Assembly (NCBI GenBank): GCA_030377895.1
Contig: JAUCGB010000004.1
Coordinates: 17,049 to 81,048, forward strand
Direction: 5' to 3'
Source of the DNA: Anaerolineales bacterium HSG24
GTDB taxonomy: Bacteria > Chloroflexota > Anaerolineae > 4572-78 > J111
Length of the DNA stretch: 64,000 nt
Under the pieces are notes generated by a model. The model did not search any database and was not told the DNA's origin. It was given only the letters and a program-made list of their open reading frames with translations. Shown one piece after another: positions 34,601-43,143 of this stretch; positions within the stretch are counted from its first letter, which is position 1, and every line of letters begins with the position of its first letter. A program made the translations under genes and the position numbers.

Positions 34601-34615
34601 GCATGGTTCATTTTA

Positions 34616-34815
34616 TAAAAGGACTTGCTACCCGACAAAGTGGATTAGGGAAGACTAAAACAGGAACACAGAGTTTCACAGAGAAGCACAGAGTGACACA
34701 GAGTAATACAAAAGAAAAATAAATCGTTTTTTCTCTGTGAATCTCCGTGTTCCTCTGTGAAACTCTGTGTTAATTAGTTCAGATTAAATTTTCTGTCGGG
34801 TACTAAGTAAAAGGA
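34616..34815. mobile_element. Family A element, copy A4
   Basis: A 184-bp element (34624-34807), starting CTTGCTACCCGACAAAG and ending CTGTCGGGTACTAAG, in reverse order relative to A6. It is flanked by TAAAAGGA (34616-34623 and 34808-34815), an 8-bp exact match. The right-hand copy contains the AAGGA ribosome site of the GT4 gene. Confidence 0.85.
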
Positions 34816-34822
34816 AACGATT

Positions 34823-35923
34823 TTGAAAATAGCATTAGCGCATGATTGGCTCAATCAGATGGGCGGGGCCGAAAAAGTGTTGGAGTGTCTAGTTGACATG
34901 TTTCCCCAAGCCCCGATTTATACGACCATCTACGCCCCCGATTTGATGCCGACGGCCTATCAGCAGTGGAACATTCGCTCAACATGGTTGAACCATGCCC
35001 CGTTGATTGGTCGTCATCATCAGCCTTATCTGCCGTTTTATCCTTTGGCCGTGCAAAGTATGGATGTGCGCGGCTACGACCTGATTTTGTCGAACAAGAG
35101 TGGCTTTATTCATGGCCTGCGTCATGTTCAAGCCAAACAGAAGCATGTCTGCTACTGTCTCGCTCCGACTCGGTATGTGTGGGACTATGACGGATACGCT
35201 GCTCGCGAAGGGTTTGGACAATGGCTCGGTCTCGCCATGTCCCCCTTGATTAACGCACTCCGCAAATGGGATTACGTCGCCGCTCAACGGGTAGACCGCT
35301 TTATCGCCATCTCGCGTGAGATTCAGCAGAGAATTAAACGGTACTACAACCGAGATTCGGTCATCATCTACCCGCCGGTCAATACAGACCGCTTCCAACC
35401 CTTACCGGCTCAGGAAAAACCGGACGACTACTATCTGATTGTATCTCGTCTGATTCCCTATAAACGAATTGACCTAGCGGTGCAGGCTTGTAGTCGATTG
35501 GGCAAACGACTGATTGTGGTCGGTGACGGTCGTGACCGCGCTACCTTAGAAGCAATGGCTGGCCCAACCATCCAGTTCACGGGACGACTGCCGATCGGCG
35601 AGGTCGTCAGGCTCATGGCGACCTGTCGGGCCTTCTTTTTTCCGGGTTTTGAGGATTTTGGTATCGCTCCCGTTGAGGCTCAAGCAGCTGGGCGACCTGT
35701 CATCGCCTTTGCCAAAGGGGGCGCGCTCGATACGGTTATCGAAGGGCTGACTGGTCTGTTTTTTTACGAGCAAACCATCAAGGCCCTCATGGCCGCCATC
35801 GAGCAGTTTGAAACCATCCAGTTTGACTCGGCAATTATCCGAACCAACGCCGAACGATTCAGCGAAACTCGTTTTCGACGGGAGATTATCAGCTTTATCG
35901 AAGAGACGCTGGCTTCGAGTTGA
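34823..35923 (+). CDS. GT4-family glycosyltransferase
   Basis: A 366-residue GT-B retaining glycosyltransferase read from TTG, 7 bp after AAGGA. KIALAHDWLNQMGGAEKVL and the CYCLAPTRYVWDYD segment belong to the N-terminal acceptor domain; YLIVSRLIPYKRIDLAVQAC, VVGDGRDRATLE and FPGFEDFGIAPVEAQAAGRP carry the sugar-nucleotide-binding E(x7)E region. It resembles WbaZ/mannosyltransferase-type enzymes of exopolysaccharide synthesis. It stands alone between two family A elements (A4 and A5). Confidence 0.9.
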   Translation: MKIALAHDWLNQMGGAEKVLECLVDMFPQAPIYTTIYAPDLMPTAYQQWNIRSTWLNHAPLIGRHHQPYLPFYPLAVQSMDVRGYDLILSNKSGFIHGLRHVQAKQKHVCYCLAPTRYVWDYDGYAAREGFGQWLGLAMSPLINALRKWDYVAAQRVDRFIAISREIQQRIKRYYNRDSVIIYPPVNTDRFQPLPAQEKPDDYYLIVSRLIPYKRIDLAVQACSRLGKRLIVVGDGRDRATLEAMAGPTIQFTGRLPIGEVVRLMATCRAFFFPGFEDFGIAPVEAQAAGRPVIAFAKGGALDTVIEGLTGLFFYEQTIKALMAAIEQFETIQFDSAIIRTNAERFSETRFRREIISFIEETLASS

Positions 35924-35930
35924 ATGGTGA

Positions 35931-36042
35931 CTTGCTACCCGACAAAGTGTTAATTAATGCTCATTTCTTAGGAAAGGCTAAAACAGGAACACAGAGAACT
36001 CTGTGTTAATTAGTTTTGGCTAATTTTTTTGTCGGTACTGAG
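35931..36042. mobile_element. Family A element, copy A5 (internally deleted)
   Basis: CTTGCTACCCGACAAAG to GTCGGTACTGAG, only 112 bp. It includes GTTAATTAATGCTCATTTCT, which matches the right end of repeat E, so it is a rearranged copy. No flanking duplication. Orientation equals A4. Confidence 0.75.
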
Positions 36043-36117
36043 GCCAAAAATGAACCATGCCTTTTGTTTAATCTTGTCAAAACTTAGTTATGATGTCTTA
36101 TTGCTTGAAATGGAAAA

Positions 36118-37203
36118 GTGGGGCAAAATAGTGGTGTGTTAGAATGGTCAACTACTCCAACAAATCGTAACCGTACATCACCCGATGTAACAACTGAAAC
36201 ATTTCATCTTTCTAAATTAGCCCAGCAACGCTTACTCGATAACACCACGTTTGGCAGATTTCAAGTACAAACTGGGTTGGCCGATTTCTATTGGGAAGCA
36301 TCCTACTATCACCCCCCACATCGAAAAACCTCGTTGCTAGATGCGCTAGTTAAAACCGATGGCTTTGTGATTTTTCTGCATGGCTGGAACGGGAATCACC
36401 GAATTTGGGAAGATTTACCAACACGCCTCATCCAAGCCTACCCGAATCTGGTTTGTCTGAACCTCGACATTCATGGTTTCGGGCAATCTCCGTTTATCAA
36501 GGAGAAGCCGCCTATCCATCAGGCCACCCTACAGGCCGCTATGACCGCCGTAGAGTCATGGCTAGAGTTGATCAATCTCCGTCCAACCCCATACCGAGCC
36601 ACCAAACCGTTTTATATGTTTGTCGGACACTCCATGGGTGGCGGAATTATCTTCTACAAAGATCAACCTCAATGGCAAAATGAAACCTATGGCTGTTACA
36701 TGATGTCCCCCTCGATGTTATACCATGAGATTATTCGCCGCTTATTGTTTCAACTGGTTGGCTGGTCGATTTTGATTCCTTATGTCACACCCATCAAAAA
36801 CATGGTGGCCCAACTAGTAATCTGGTTTGCCATGAATGAGGCTAGTCGTCGCGTCAAATGGGAGCATGGTCAATACGAAGACCCATTTGATACGCTATCG
36901 GCTACATTGTTAGGGGTAAGCCAATCGCCCAAACCAAGCCGAACCGACTGGTCACAGTTTAGACTAGTGCTAGGTAATCGAGACATGTTGGTCAACCCGA
37001 AATTGATGCTCAATTTTGTAGAAAAGTTGGGCTTTACACCCGACCAAATTCGCATGGTGATAGGCGACCATTATTTTCTTTCTTATGACGAAACTTCTCC
37101 CATCAGTCATAAATATAATCGAGAGATTGTTCTGGCCGATTTGGTGGCATTTTGTCAACAACTTTCTAAAAAAGCGGCTATCAACTTAACGTGCGACAAA
37201 TAA
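36118..37203 (+). CDS. Alpha/beta hydrolase, first of a tandem pair
   Basis: A 361-residue hydrolase from a GTG start; the true start is uncertain. FVIFLHGWNGNHRIWEDLP holds the oxyanion region, VGHSMGGG the nucleophile Ser172, and VIGDHYFLSYDE the C-terminal His. The closest relative is the next gene, with aligned motifs over the whole length. The last nine residues (AAINLTCDK) and the stop codon are encoded by inserted element B3, so the original C-terminus has been replaced. The substrate is unknown. Confidence 0.82.
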   Translation: MGQNSGVLEWSTTPTNRNRTSPDVTTETFHLSKLAQQRLLDNTTFGRFQVQTGLADFYWEASYYHPPHRKTSLLDALVKTDGFVIFLHGWNGNHRIWEDLPTRLIQAYPNLVCLNLDIHGFGQSPFIKEKPPIHQATLQAAMTAVESWLELINLRPTPYRATKPFYMFVGHSMGGGIIFYKDQPQWQNETYGCYMMSPSMLYHEIIRRLLFQLVGWSILIPYVTPIKNMVAQLVIWFAMNEASRRVKWEHGQYEDPFDTLSATLLGVSQSPKPSRTDWSQFRLVLGNRDMLVNPKLMLNFVEKLGFTPDQIRMVIGDHYFLSYDETSPISHKYNREIVLADLVAFCQQLSKKAAINLTCDK

Positions 37204-37286
37204 TATCGTAACACAGTCTTTAGACTGTGCGGCACAGGCTGAAGCATGTGCTACATGTCTCGGCTTACGTTGATAGTCAAAAAAGC
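37168..37286. mobile_element. Family B element, copy B3, inside the 3' end of a hydrolase gene
   Basis: A 103-bp element (37176-37278) flanked by a perfect 8-bp duplication AAAAAAGC (37168-37175 and 37279-37286). Ends are GGCTATCAAC and GTTGATAGTC. It supplies the last codons and stop of the upstream hydrolase, and its right end is 20 bp before the next start codon. Confidence 0.9.
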
Positions 37287-37298
37287 TAAGGGGTTACA

Positions 37299-38348
37299 AT
37301 GAGCATAATTCAATCAAACAAAGAAAATTTTACGAATGAACCAAAATCACCCATCGTTACTGAATCGTTTCGCCTGTCCGAATTAGCCACGCGACAATTG
37401 TTGATCGCGCCCAATGCCTTTGCTGAGTTTCAGCAACAAACGAACTTGGCTGATTTTTTCTGGCAAACCACATATACCCAAACGATTCTGAGTGACGCGC
37501 CCTTCAACCATCTAGCGAGGAGTGTCGATGGGTTTGTTATTTTTTTACACGGTTGGGACGGTAGTCACCGGATTTGGGAAGATTTACCGGCTCGACTGAC
37601 CGAGTGTCTACCTAACGTAGTCTGCTTAAATGCCGATGCCAACGGTTTTAACGGAACGTTCTTCTTAAATAATACCCCCACTCCACCCGAAAAGGCCTCC
37701 CTACTGAACGCCATGATCGCGGTCGAAAAATGGCTAGAGATTATTGGCTTGTGGCCCTTGCCTCAACGCTCTCGCCGACCATTTTATCTATTTGTCGGAC
37801 ATTCTATGGGAGCGGGCATGATGTTTTACAAGAATCAACCAGCTTGGCAAGAAGACCGATACGGCTGTTATATTATGGCTCCCGGCATGTTTTACAACAA
37901 TATCCGGCGGAATCTGCTCTATCGTCTTGTGGCGACGTTGACTCGAATTCCCCATATTACTCCACTTAAAAATTTAGCTGCCCGAATCGTCGTCCATATC
38001 GCCATGAAGGATGCCAGCCGTTTAGCCCAATACGAGCATATCAATACCTTCTATAATAGTTCCTTCCCCACCCTTATCGCCACCTTAGATGGTATCGGCA
38101 AATCGCCCAAACCCCCTCGCACAGATTGGTCACAGTATCAGGTTACACTTGGCCATGCCGATATTTTGGTTCGCGTCGGAGCAACGGTCAACATGTTACG
38201 AGAGCTTGGCTTTACCTCCGATCAGATCAAATTACTGGTCGGCGATCATTATTTCTTCTCGTATGATGAGACTTCGCCGATTAACCATAAATACAATCGT
38301 GAGGTGGTGTTAAACGATTTGGTGGCTTGGTGTGGGCGGTTGAAGTAG
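37299..38348 (+). CDS. Alpha/beta hydrolase, second of a tandem pair
   Basis: A 349-residue paralogue of the preceding gene. FVIFLHGWDGSHRIWEDLPA, VGHSMGAG with Ser169 and VGDHYFFSYDETSPINHKYN match it block by block. It keeps what is probably the ancestral end (LVAWCGRLK). AAGGGG lies about 8 bp before the ATG. The pair arose by duplication; whether both products are active is not known. No membrane segment or signal peptide is evident. Confidence 0.85.
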   Translation: MSIIQSNKENFTNEPKSPIVTESFRLSELATRQLLIAPNAFAEFQQQTNLADFFWQTTYTQTILSDAPFNHLARSVDGFVIFLHGWDGSHRIWEDLPARLTECLPNVVCLNADANGFNGTFFLNNTPTPPEKASLLNAMIAVEKWLEIIGLWPLPQRSRRPFYLFVGHSMGAGMMFYKNQPAWQEDRYGCYIMAPGMFYNNIRRNLLYRLVATLTRIPHITPLKNLAARIVVHIAMKDASRLAQYEHINTFYNSSFPTLIATLDGIGKSPKPPRTDWSQYQVTLGHADILVRVGATVNMLRELGFTSDQIKLLVGDHYFFSYDETSPINHKYNREVVLNDLVAWCGRLK

Positions 38349-38581
38349 TGCGAGTGTATCATTTGCCAAATATCGTAATCTGTAGCATATTAGGAAAATG
38401 GAAAACTGATGTGCATCGTGGATAATCTAGCTATTACCATCGCCTCCCAATTCGTTTGATATTCTATTAATCGTATGATCGTAGAGATATTTTTCCCCTA
38501 TTACATCTCACAGAGTCAACAATCGTCAATAAATTTCTTTGTCAGGGGCCTGATCCGAAACAGGTTTAGAAGATTAAAACA

Positions 38582-38610
38582 TTGAACAAATGTTCGGAAT
38601 GTGCTATGAT
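38582..38610 (+). promoter_or_regulatory. Promoter of the DUF4365 module
   Basis: TTGAAC at 38582-38587 and TATGAT at 38605-38610 with a 17-bp spacer. AAGGAG and the ATG at 38629 follow with a very short leader of about 12 bases. Confidence 0.75.
38584..38595. promoter_or_regulatory. LexA-like palindrome GAAC-N4-GTTC over the -35 box
   Basis: GAACAAATGTTC is a perfect GAAC(N4)GTTC palindrome, the core of the LexA/DinR box of Firmicutes and Actinobacteria. It overlaps the -35 element of the DUF4365 promoter, the position expected for a repressor. Whether LexA of this organism uses the same core is not known from this window. Confidence 0.6.
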
Positions 38611-38628
38611 AAAAGGAGTGTAGCGCAA

Positions 38629-39138
38629 ATGCCAATTCCAACAAACCATATGAAAGAGCGTTTAAGCGAGGCATATATCCGCTTGGTAGCTGCAAGAGCA
38701 GGCGCGAAATTTGACCCAACAGAGGCACCAGAATATGGTGTTGATGGTGCAATTCGTAAAGTTCAATACCCTAATGGGAAATATAAGGGTACCGGATGGC
38801 TGTTTCACATCCAAGCAAAAGCAACGGAAAATGTCGGATTAAATGATGGTTTTATCTCTTACAAAATGGATGGTAAGGCTTATAATAAGTTGGTTTCTTG
38901 GGAAGGTTCTTCACCTTGTATTTTGGTTGTTTTCCGTGTTCCCAAAGATCAAAACGAATGGCTAAACATTGATGAAGATAATTTACTGTTAAAACATTGT
39001 TGTTATTGGACTATTCTGCCATCAGAGTCTGAGATCAATCCTAAAAGTAGCAAAACCATTAGAATTCCCAGAAATCAGATTTTTAATCCTGATGCAGTGC
39101 AAAGTTTACTTCAAAAAGTTGAAAGCGGGAGGTTTTAG
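38629..39138 (+). CDS. DUF4365 protein (PD-(D/E)XK-like)
   Basis: A 169-residue protein. The ATG at 38629 is chosen because AAGGAG stands 7 bp before it and the promoter ends at 38610; an earlier in-frame start would lie inside the promoter. ERLSEAYIRLVAARAGAKFD, EYGVDGAIRKV and LFHIQAKATENV give the E...D...QxK pattern of DUF4365, a restriction-endonuclease-like fold seen in uncharacterised defence-type genes. It is two bases upstream of the next gene, so the two form one operon. Confidence 0.78.
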   Translation: MPIPTNHMKERLSEAYIRLVAARAGAKFDPTEAPEYGVDGAIRKVQYPNGKYKGTGWLFHIQAKATENVGLNDGFISYKMDGKAYNKLVSWEGSSPCILVVFRVPKDQNEWLNIDEDNLLLKHCCYWTILPSESEINPKSSKTIRIPRNQIFNPDAVQSLLQKVESGRF

Positions 39139-39140
39139 CG

Positions 39141-40307
39141 ATGGATATTTCTCCTACAAGTGTACTTATACGTAACTTTAATACGAAAAATTTAATAGAG
39201 TACCTTAAATTAACTGGCTGGAATCACACAAAGGAAGATAATCCACGATGGTTAGTTTATAAAGGTTCAAACGACGCATTGGGAGAACCTTTAGAAATTG
39301 TACTTCCACGGAACCAAAACGCATCGGATAGTAATATCTACATATCCTCGGCAATTAACTTGTTATCAGCCATTACAGATGAAACCCCTGAAGTTACCGT
39401 AAAAAAAGTCAAGTTATACGATACAGATGTTCTTGATATTCGTAATTTAGAAACAGGAGAGCGCGATTCAATCTCATTGCAACTTGCGGCACAACAAATT
39501 CAAGAAGTTAAACATCTTATAGCGTATTCTGCGTGTTCCGAGTATGACCCACAACCACATTACAAACGACAGTTAACTTCGGCAAAAAAGATGATAAATC
39601 ACTATCAGTTTGGACATACCAAACAAGGTAGTTTCATTTTTACCATTGAATCAAAAATTATCCGAGAACCCACTCGTTATGCCCAGCTTCGGTTTTTACC
39701 TAAGGATGAAGATGATATGGAACCTAGACCCCCATTAGAACGTCGAGTAATGGAAAGAGTAGTACGTGGTTTGTTGACTACTAAACAGGCAACCACAGAA
39801 AAAAATATAGAAATCTTGGTTAATGCCTACTTTTATGGATTTAACTCAAAAATGTGTAATGCGATTACAAAGATGACTCAAAATCAATCTGACGCAATTG
39901 AATATAGGGTAATGTGGTCGCCCAAAATTAAACCTTCATTGGATGTTATGGATTTTGAATCAGTTACACTCAATTCTGCTGATTATCATTACTTGAGTAA
40001 AGCAGAACTGGCCCTGAAAGATGTTAAACCAGAGAAAACAACAATTAAGGGTATGGTCAAAGGGCTTGATTCAGAAGGACCTCCCTTGGGGAAAGAAGAT
40101 ACACAGCGTTCCGTAATTATAAAATGGATAGAGCGGCCTTATCGCGCTCGTCCAGTGAATGTCCAAGTGATGTTGAATAAAAATGAATATACTCTAGCTC
40201 ATAAGGCCCATATTGAATGGATACCCATTTATGTTACAGGGTTTCTTCAAGAAACAGTCAGTACTAGAAGGCTTGGATCTCCTGAGAACTTTAGGCTAAC
40301 TGAATAA
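39141..40307 (+). CDS. Unknown protein paired with DUF4365
   Basis: A 388-residue soluble protein I do not recognise. GGGAGG lies 7 bp before the ATG, inside the end of the DUF4365 gene. The N-terminal part (TGWNHTKEDNPRWLVYKG) looks like a small alpha/beta domain, the middle is helical (SLQLAAQQIQEVKHLIAYSA), and the rest holds long strands (GSFIFTIESKII). No nuclease, helicase or ATPase motif was seen. Codon use is more AT-rich than the surrounding metabolic genes. Tight coupling implies a joint function with the DUF4365 protein. Confidence 0.75.
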   Translation: MDISPTSVLIRNFNTKNLIEYLKLTGWNHTKEDNPRWLVYKGSNDALGEPLEIVLPRNQNASDSNIYISSAINLLSAITDETPEVTVKKVKLYDTDVLDIRNLETGERDSISLQLAAQQIQEVKHLIAYSACSEYDPQPHYKRQLTSAKKMINHYQFGHTKQGSFIFTIESKIIREPTRYAQLRFLPKDEDDMEPRPPLERRVMERVVRGLLTTKQATTEKNIEILVNAYFYGFNSKMCNAITKMTQNQSDAIEYRVMWSPKIKPSLDVMDFESVTLNSADYHYLSKAELALKDVKPEKTTIKGMVKGLDSEGPPLGKEDTQRSVIIKWIERPYRARPVNVQVMLNKNEYTLAHKAHIEWIPIYVTGFLQETVSTRRLGSPENFRLTE

Positions 40308-40353
40308 ATGTTTACTTGATTGTTGGTCGTATCTCCAGCGGTTCCCTGATGCC

Positions 40354-42426
40354 TCACCCCGCCCTCAACCAGCGATACAACAACAGCCCTACGAATAACA
40401 GTCCGGCCAAAATTCCCCAAGGCCACTCCTGCCATGCCAGTTGACTGTCCACCGTATCGGCAGGCATGGCTGTCGGAACGGGGGTCTGATAATCGACCAA
40501 CAAGGCTATGGCGGTCGCTTCATGGAGTGAGGTGGCGGTGGGGGCATACGTCGGGAGCGTCTCTAACTCAAGCAGTTGCGCGACCACGGTGTCAGCCTCA
40601 ATCGTCGGCAATTCGGTTTCAATTTTTGGAGTTGTTTCGGCTATAGGCGTGGCGACAGTTTCGGTGTCGAGTTTCGACGTTGCGGATTCGTCATCTATTT
40701 CAGCAGAATCTTCTGTTGAGACGGCAGAATCATCAGCCTGAAAATCGGACGCTTCTGTTGTTGGGGTAGGCGTTTGTAGCGGCCCATTTAGCTCGACAAA
40801 CATGGTCGAGACCCACCCCGTGCCATCTTCACCCTCGGCAAACAAAATTTGCCACCATTCCCCATCGTTGCTTTCAGCAGTCACCTCAATCGGATCGTTA
40901 AAATACAGCCCTCCAACCCGCTCCCCCTCGGTTGAGGGACTATCGCGCACGTTAACCGGCTCAATCACCACGCCCTCAGCCAGTACAACCGGAGCCGGCG
41001 TTGGAGTGGGCGTATCGGTTGGTAGCGGCGTGGGTGAGTTGGTTGCCGTCGCTGTCGGGGCTTCGGTTGGCGTTTCGGTGGGCATAGGCGTGATAGTCGG
41101 TGTATTGTCAGTCGTGACCGCCGCGTCTGAATCTAATTCGTCAGTCACAACCGGAATCGCTTCGACCTCACCGACCATGCTAACCACCTCAGCCGAGACC
41201 CAGCCTACGCCATCGGACGCGGTGGCACTCTCTATCTGCCACCAATCTGCGGCCTCAGTGCGACCAATTACTCTAACAAAACTGCCAGCAAGCAATAAAT
41301 CGACCCGCTCAAATTCAATACCGGGCCCACGACGCACATTGGTCGCAGAGAAAACCTCCAGATATGGCTCATCCGGTGTTTCTTGAAGTTGAGTGATGGT
41401 GGCGGCTTGAGCGGTAAAGGATTGGGCCGGCAACTCAATCGGGGCGGGGGCTGAAGGCAACATTCCATTCCGTAAATTGGCAACCAACTCGCGGGTCACA
41501 TCCAGATAAAAATTGCCGTAACTAACGCTCGGCTCGATGTGAGTTCCTTCGGGCCATTCGTTAAAACTGTTGATGATGATCATCTCGGCTCCGCTGGCAA
41601 CCGCACCCTGCCATGCTTGGCGATAATAGTCGCCGTTGTTGCGAGAGACAGCAAACGCATCGGCTCGAGGCAAGCGAGTATCGTTATAACCGGGCATGGT
41701 TGTCGCCACCCATATTTTATCGACCTCGTTTGTAGTCTCGTAATTCCGTACCCGATTTCCCCATTTATTCAACTCTGCCGCCGGAGAAGCAGCCCAAGCG
41801 ATGCTGTACAGATGATGTCCATCAAACGCATTTTGATAGACCAAATCGACCCCTTCGGCAATCCAAATCGTGTCATGATTGGGATCAAGCTGACCCCGAA
41901 TCTCGGCCCAACGTTGGGAACTGAATCGCTGTTGTCGCCAAAAGAAAATCACCGGCTTACCCTGATACCGAAAGTAGGCCGGATGATGAATATGGGTGGC
42001 TAACAGCGCGGTCAAGCCGTCGATGACTGCTTGGTCGCTCCCATAAAAAGGACTTTGAGTCTCAAAATCGACGGCGGATTGAAAGCCGGTCGCTGCGCCA
42101 ACATCAAGCAGAGTTCTAAAGTTGGTTTCGGTCTGATTGTTCTCCACCTGCGGGCCATACCACGACTGCACAAAGGCATTGATGCCCGCGCTTTGGGCTT
42201 GGCTGACTTGCCGCTCGATGGTGGCTCGATCTGCCGAACGATATTGCTCGGCGGGTAGGTCAACAGTCTGGCCCGATGACCATGTATTCTGGTCGAACCA
42301 GGCGTAATAAAAAGCCAGCACTGGCGGCGACTCCTGAGCATGAACGGGCGGATGCTCGGCTTGAATCGCCATGATTAAAATCAGCAATAGACCAAAAACT
42401 ATATATCTCATCCAATTTATTCTCAT
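40354..42426 (-). CDS. Secreted GH99-like protein with two SH3b domains and a C-terminal membrane anchor
   Basis: The start at 42426 is chosen for AAGGAAGG just upstream and the signal peptide that follows (IVFGLLLILIMAIQAEHPPV, cleavage after HAQ). Residues 35-330 resemble GH99/GH71-like catalytic domains: AFYYAWFDQNTWSSG, NAFVQSWYGPQ, KPVIFFWRQQ and INSFNEWPEGTHIEPS. Two SH3b modules follow (VFSATNVRRGPGIEFERV; VIEPVNVRDSPSTEGERVGG), separated by Thr/Pro-rich linkers. The end is a membrane segment (WGILAGLLFVGLLLYRWL). It probably processes alpha-mannan-like glycans at the cell surface; the catalytic Glu residues need alignment. Confidence 0.83.
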   Translation of the reverse strand: MRINWMRYIVFGLLLILIMAIQAEHPPVHAQESPPVLAFYYAWFDQNTWSSGQTVDLPAEQYRSADRATIERQVSQAQSAGINAFVQSWYGPQVENNQTETNFRTLLDVGAATGFQSAVDFETQSPFYGSDQAVIDGLTALLATHIHHPAYFRYQGKPVIFFWRQQRFSSQRWAEIRGQLDPNHDTIWIAEGVDLVYQNAFDGHHLYSIAWAASPAAELNKWGNRVRNYETTNEVDKIWVATTMPGYNDTRLPRADAFAVSRNNGDYYRQAWQGAVASGAEMIIINSFNEWPEGTHIEPSVSYGNFYLDVTRELVANLRNGMLPSAPAPIELPAQSFTAQAATITQLQETPDEPYLEVFSATNVRRGPGIEFERVDLLLAGSFVRVIGRTEAADWWQIESATASDGVGWVSAEVVSMVGEVEAIPVVTDELDSDAAVTTDNTPTITPMPTETPTEAPTATATNSPTPLPTDTPTPTPAPVVLAEGVVIEPVNVRDSPSTEGERVGGLYFNDPIEVTAESNDGEWWQILFAEGEDGTGWVSTMFVELNGPLQTPTPTTEASDFQADDSAVSTEDSAEIDDESATSKLDTETVATPIAETTPKIETELPTIEADTVVAQLLELETLPTYAPTATSLHEATAIALLVDYQTPVPTAMPADTVDSQLAWQEWPWGILAGLLFVGLLLYRWLRAG

Positions 42427-42497
42427 GATACCTTCCTTCCTTCCTTCTTTCAATCAAACAATCAATCAAACAGCATAAATGATTGGCTCATTTACCA

Positions 42498-42594
42498 TTT
42501 ATAATTCACCATTCACCATTTACCATTTTTTGCTTTGTTATGTAATTCTTATGACGCAAATTTATCCTTTTAGATAGGCAGAAAATCATTTATG
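42498..42594. repeat. Family G intergenic repeat, copy G2
   Basis: Inverted near copy of 12285-12372 (ATAATTCACCATT, TTACCATTTTT, GTAATTCTTATGACGCAAAT). It lies upstream of the GH99-like gene, as G1 lies upstream of the LysM/TIG gene. Confidence 0.7.
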
Positions 42595-42651
42595 AAACAT
42601 CCGAGTATATCATACAAGGCGAGGAGAGCCAAGTATATCACACCTCACATT

Positions 42652-43041
42652 TCACATCGGCAGACCGACCATCAACGCGTAAACGATTAAACTCAATCCG
42701 GTCAGCATCATACAACCCATCACCAACAAACCAATCACAATAACAAAAATCACATTGCGTCGTCCAGACACATAAGGAGTCGGTTCAAGGTCTGTCGGTG
42801 TGTCGGAGGGCATAGGAAGTGTGGTCAGATGGGGATTGATTGCGTCTACCTCATCTTGTGAGGTAACGATGGTTCGCTCCCGTTCCGATATTTTGGTGTG
42901 AAAAGAGGGTATGGTGGTCTCATCGTCTTCTTGATCGAGCGGGATGGTTCCAGCAGCAAAATCGTCAAGATGATTACCACAATTATAACAGAATCGTGCG
43001 TCAATATCATTTTTTACATTACAGTTAGAACAAATCATCAT
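42652..43041 (-). CDS. Zinc-ribbon membrane protein
   Basis: A 129-residue protein. Residues 4-22 form a zinc ribbon (CSNCNVKNDIDARFCYNCG, four Cys). A polar linker follows, and the C-terminus is a membrane segment (VIFVIVIGLLVMGCMMLTG). Such small zinc-ribbon anchors are common in Chloroflexota and Gram-positive bacteria with no defined role. GGAGAC precedes the start. Confidence 0.75.
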   Translation of the reverse strand: MMICSNCNVKNDIDARFCYNCGNHLDDFAAGTIPLDQEDDETTIPSFHTKISERERTIVTSQDEVDAINPHLTTLPMPSDTPTDLEPTPYVSGRRNVIFVIVIGLLVMGCMMLTGLSLIVYALMVGLPM

Positions 43042-43074
43042 GTCTCCTTATCGAAAACTAAAAATAGAAAACTA

Positions 43075-43113
43075 AAAACCCGCTCTCTTCATCATCAAGA
43101 GAACGGGTTTTGT
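43075..43113. terminator. Terminator between the zinc-ribbon gene and the next minus-strand gene
   Basis: AAAACCCGCTCTCTT pairs with AAGAGAACGGGTTTT. On the minus strand it ends the transcript of the gene at 43144-44430. Confidence 0.85.
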
Positions 43114-43143
43114 TATACTTAACTTAGCCAACTACTATTGTAC

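Noticed and set aside
40508..41386. Plus-strand Ser/Val-rich frames opposite the GH99-SH3b gene
   Set aside because: They mirror the Thr/Pro linkers of the minus-strand gene, which has a signal peptide, domains and a ribosome site.
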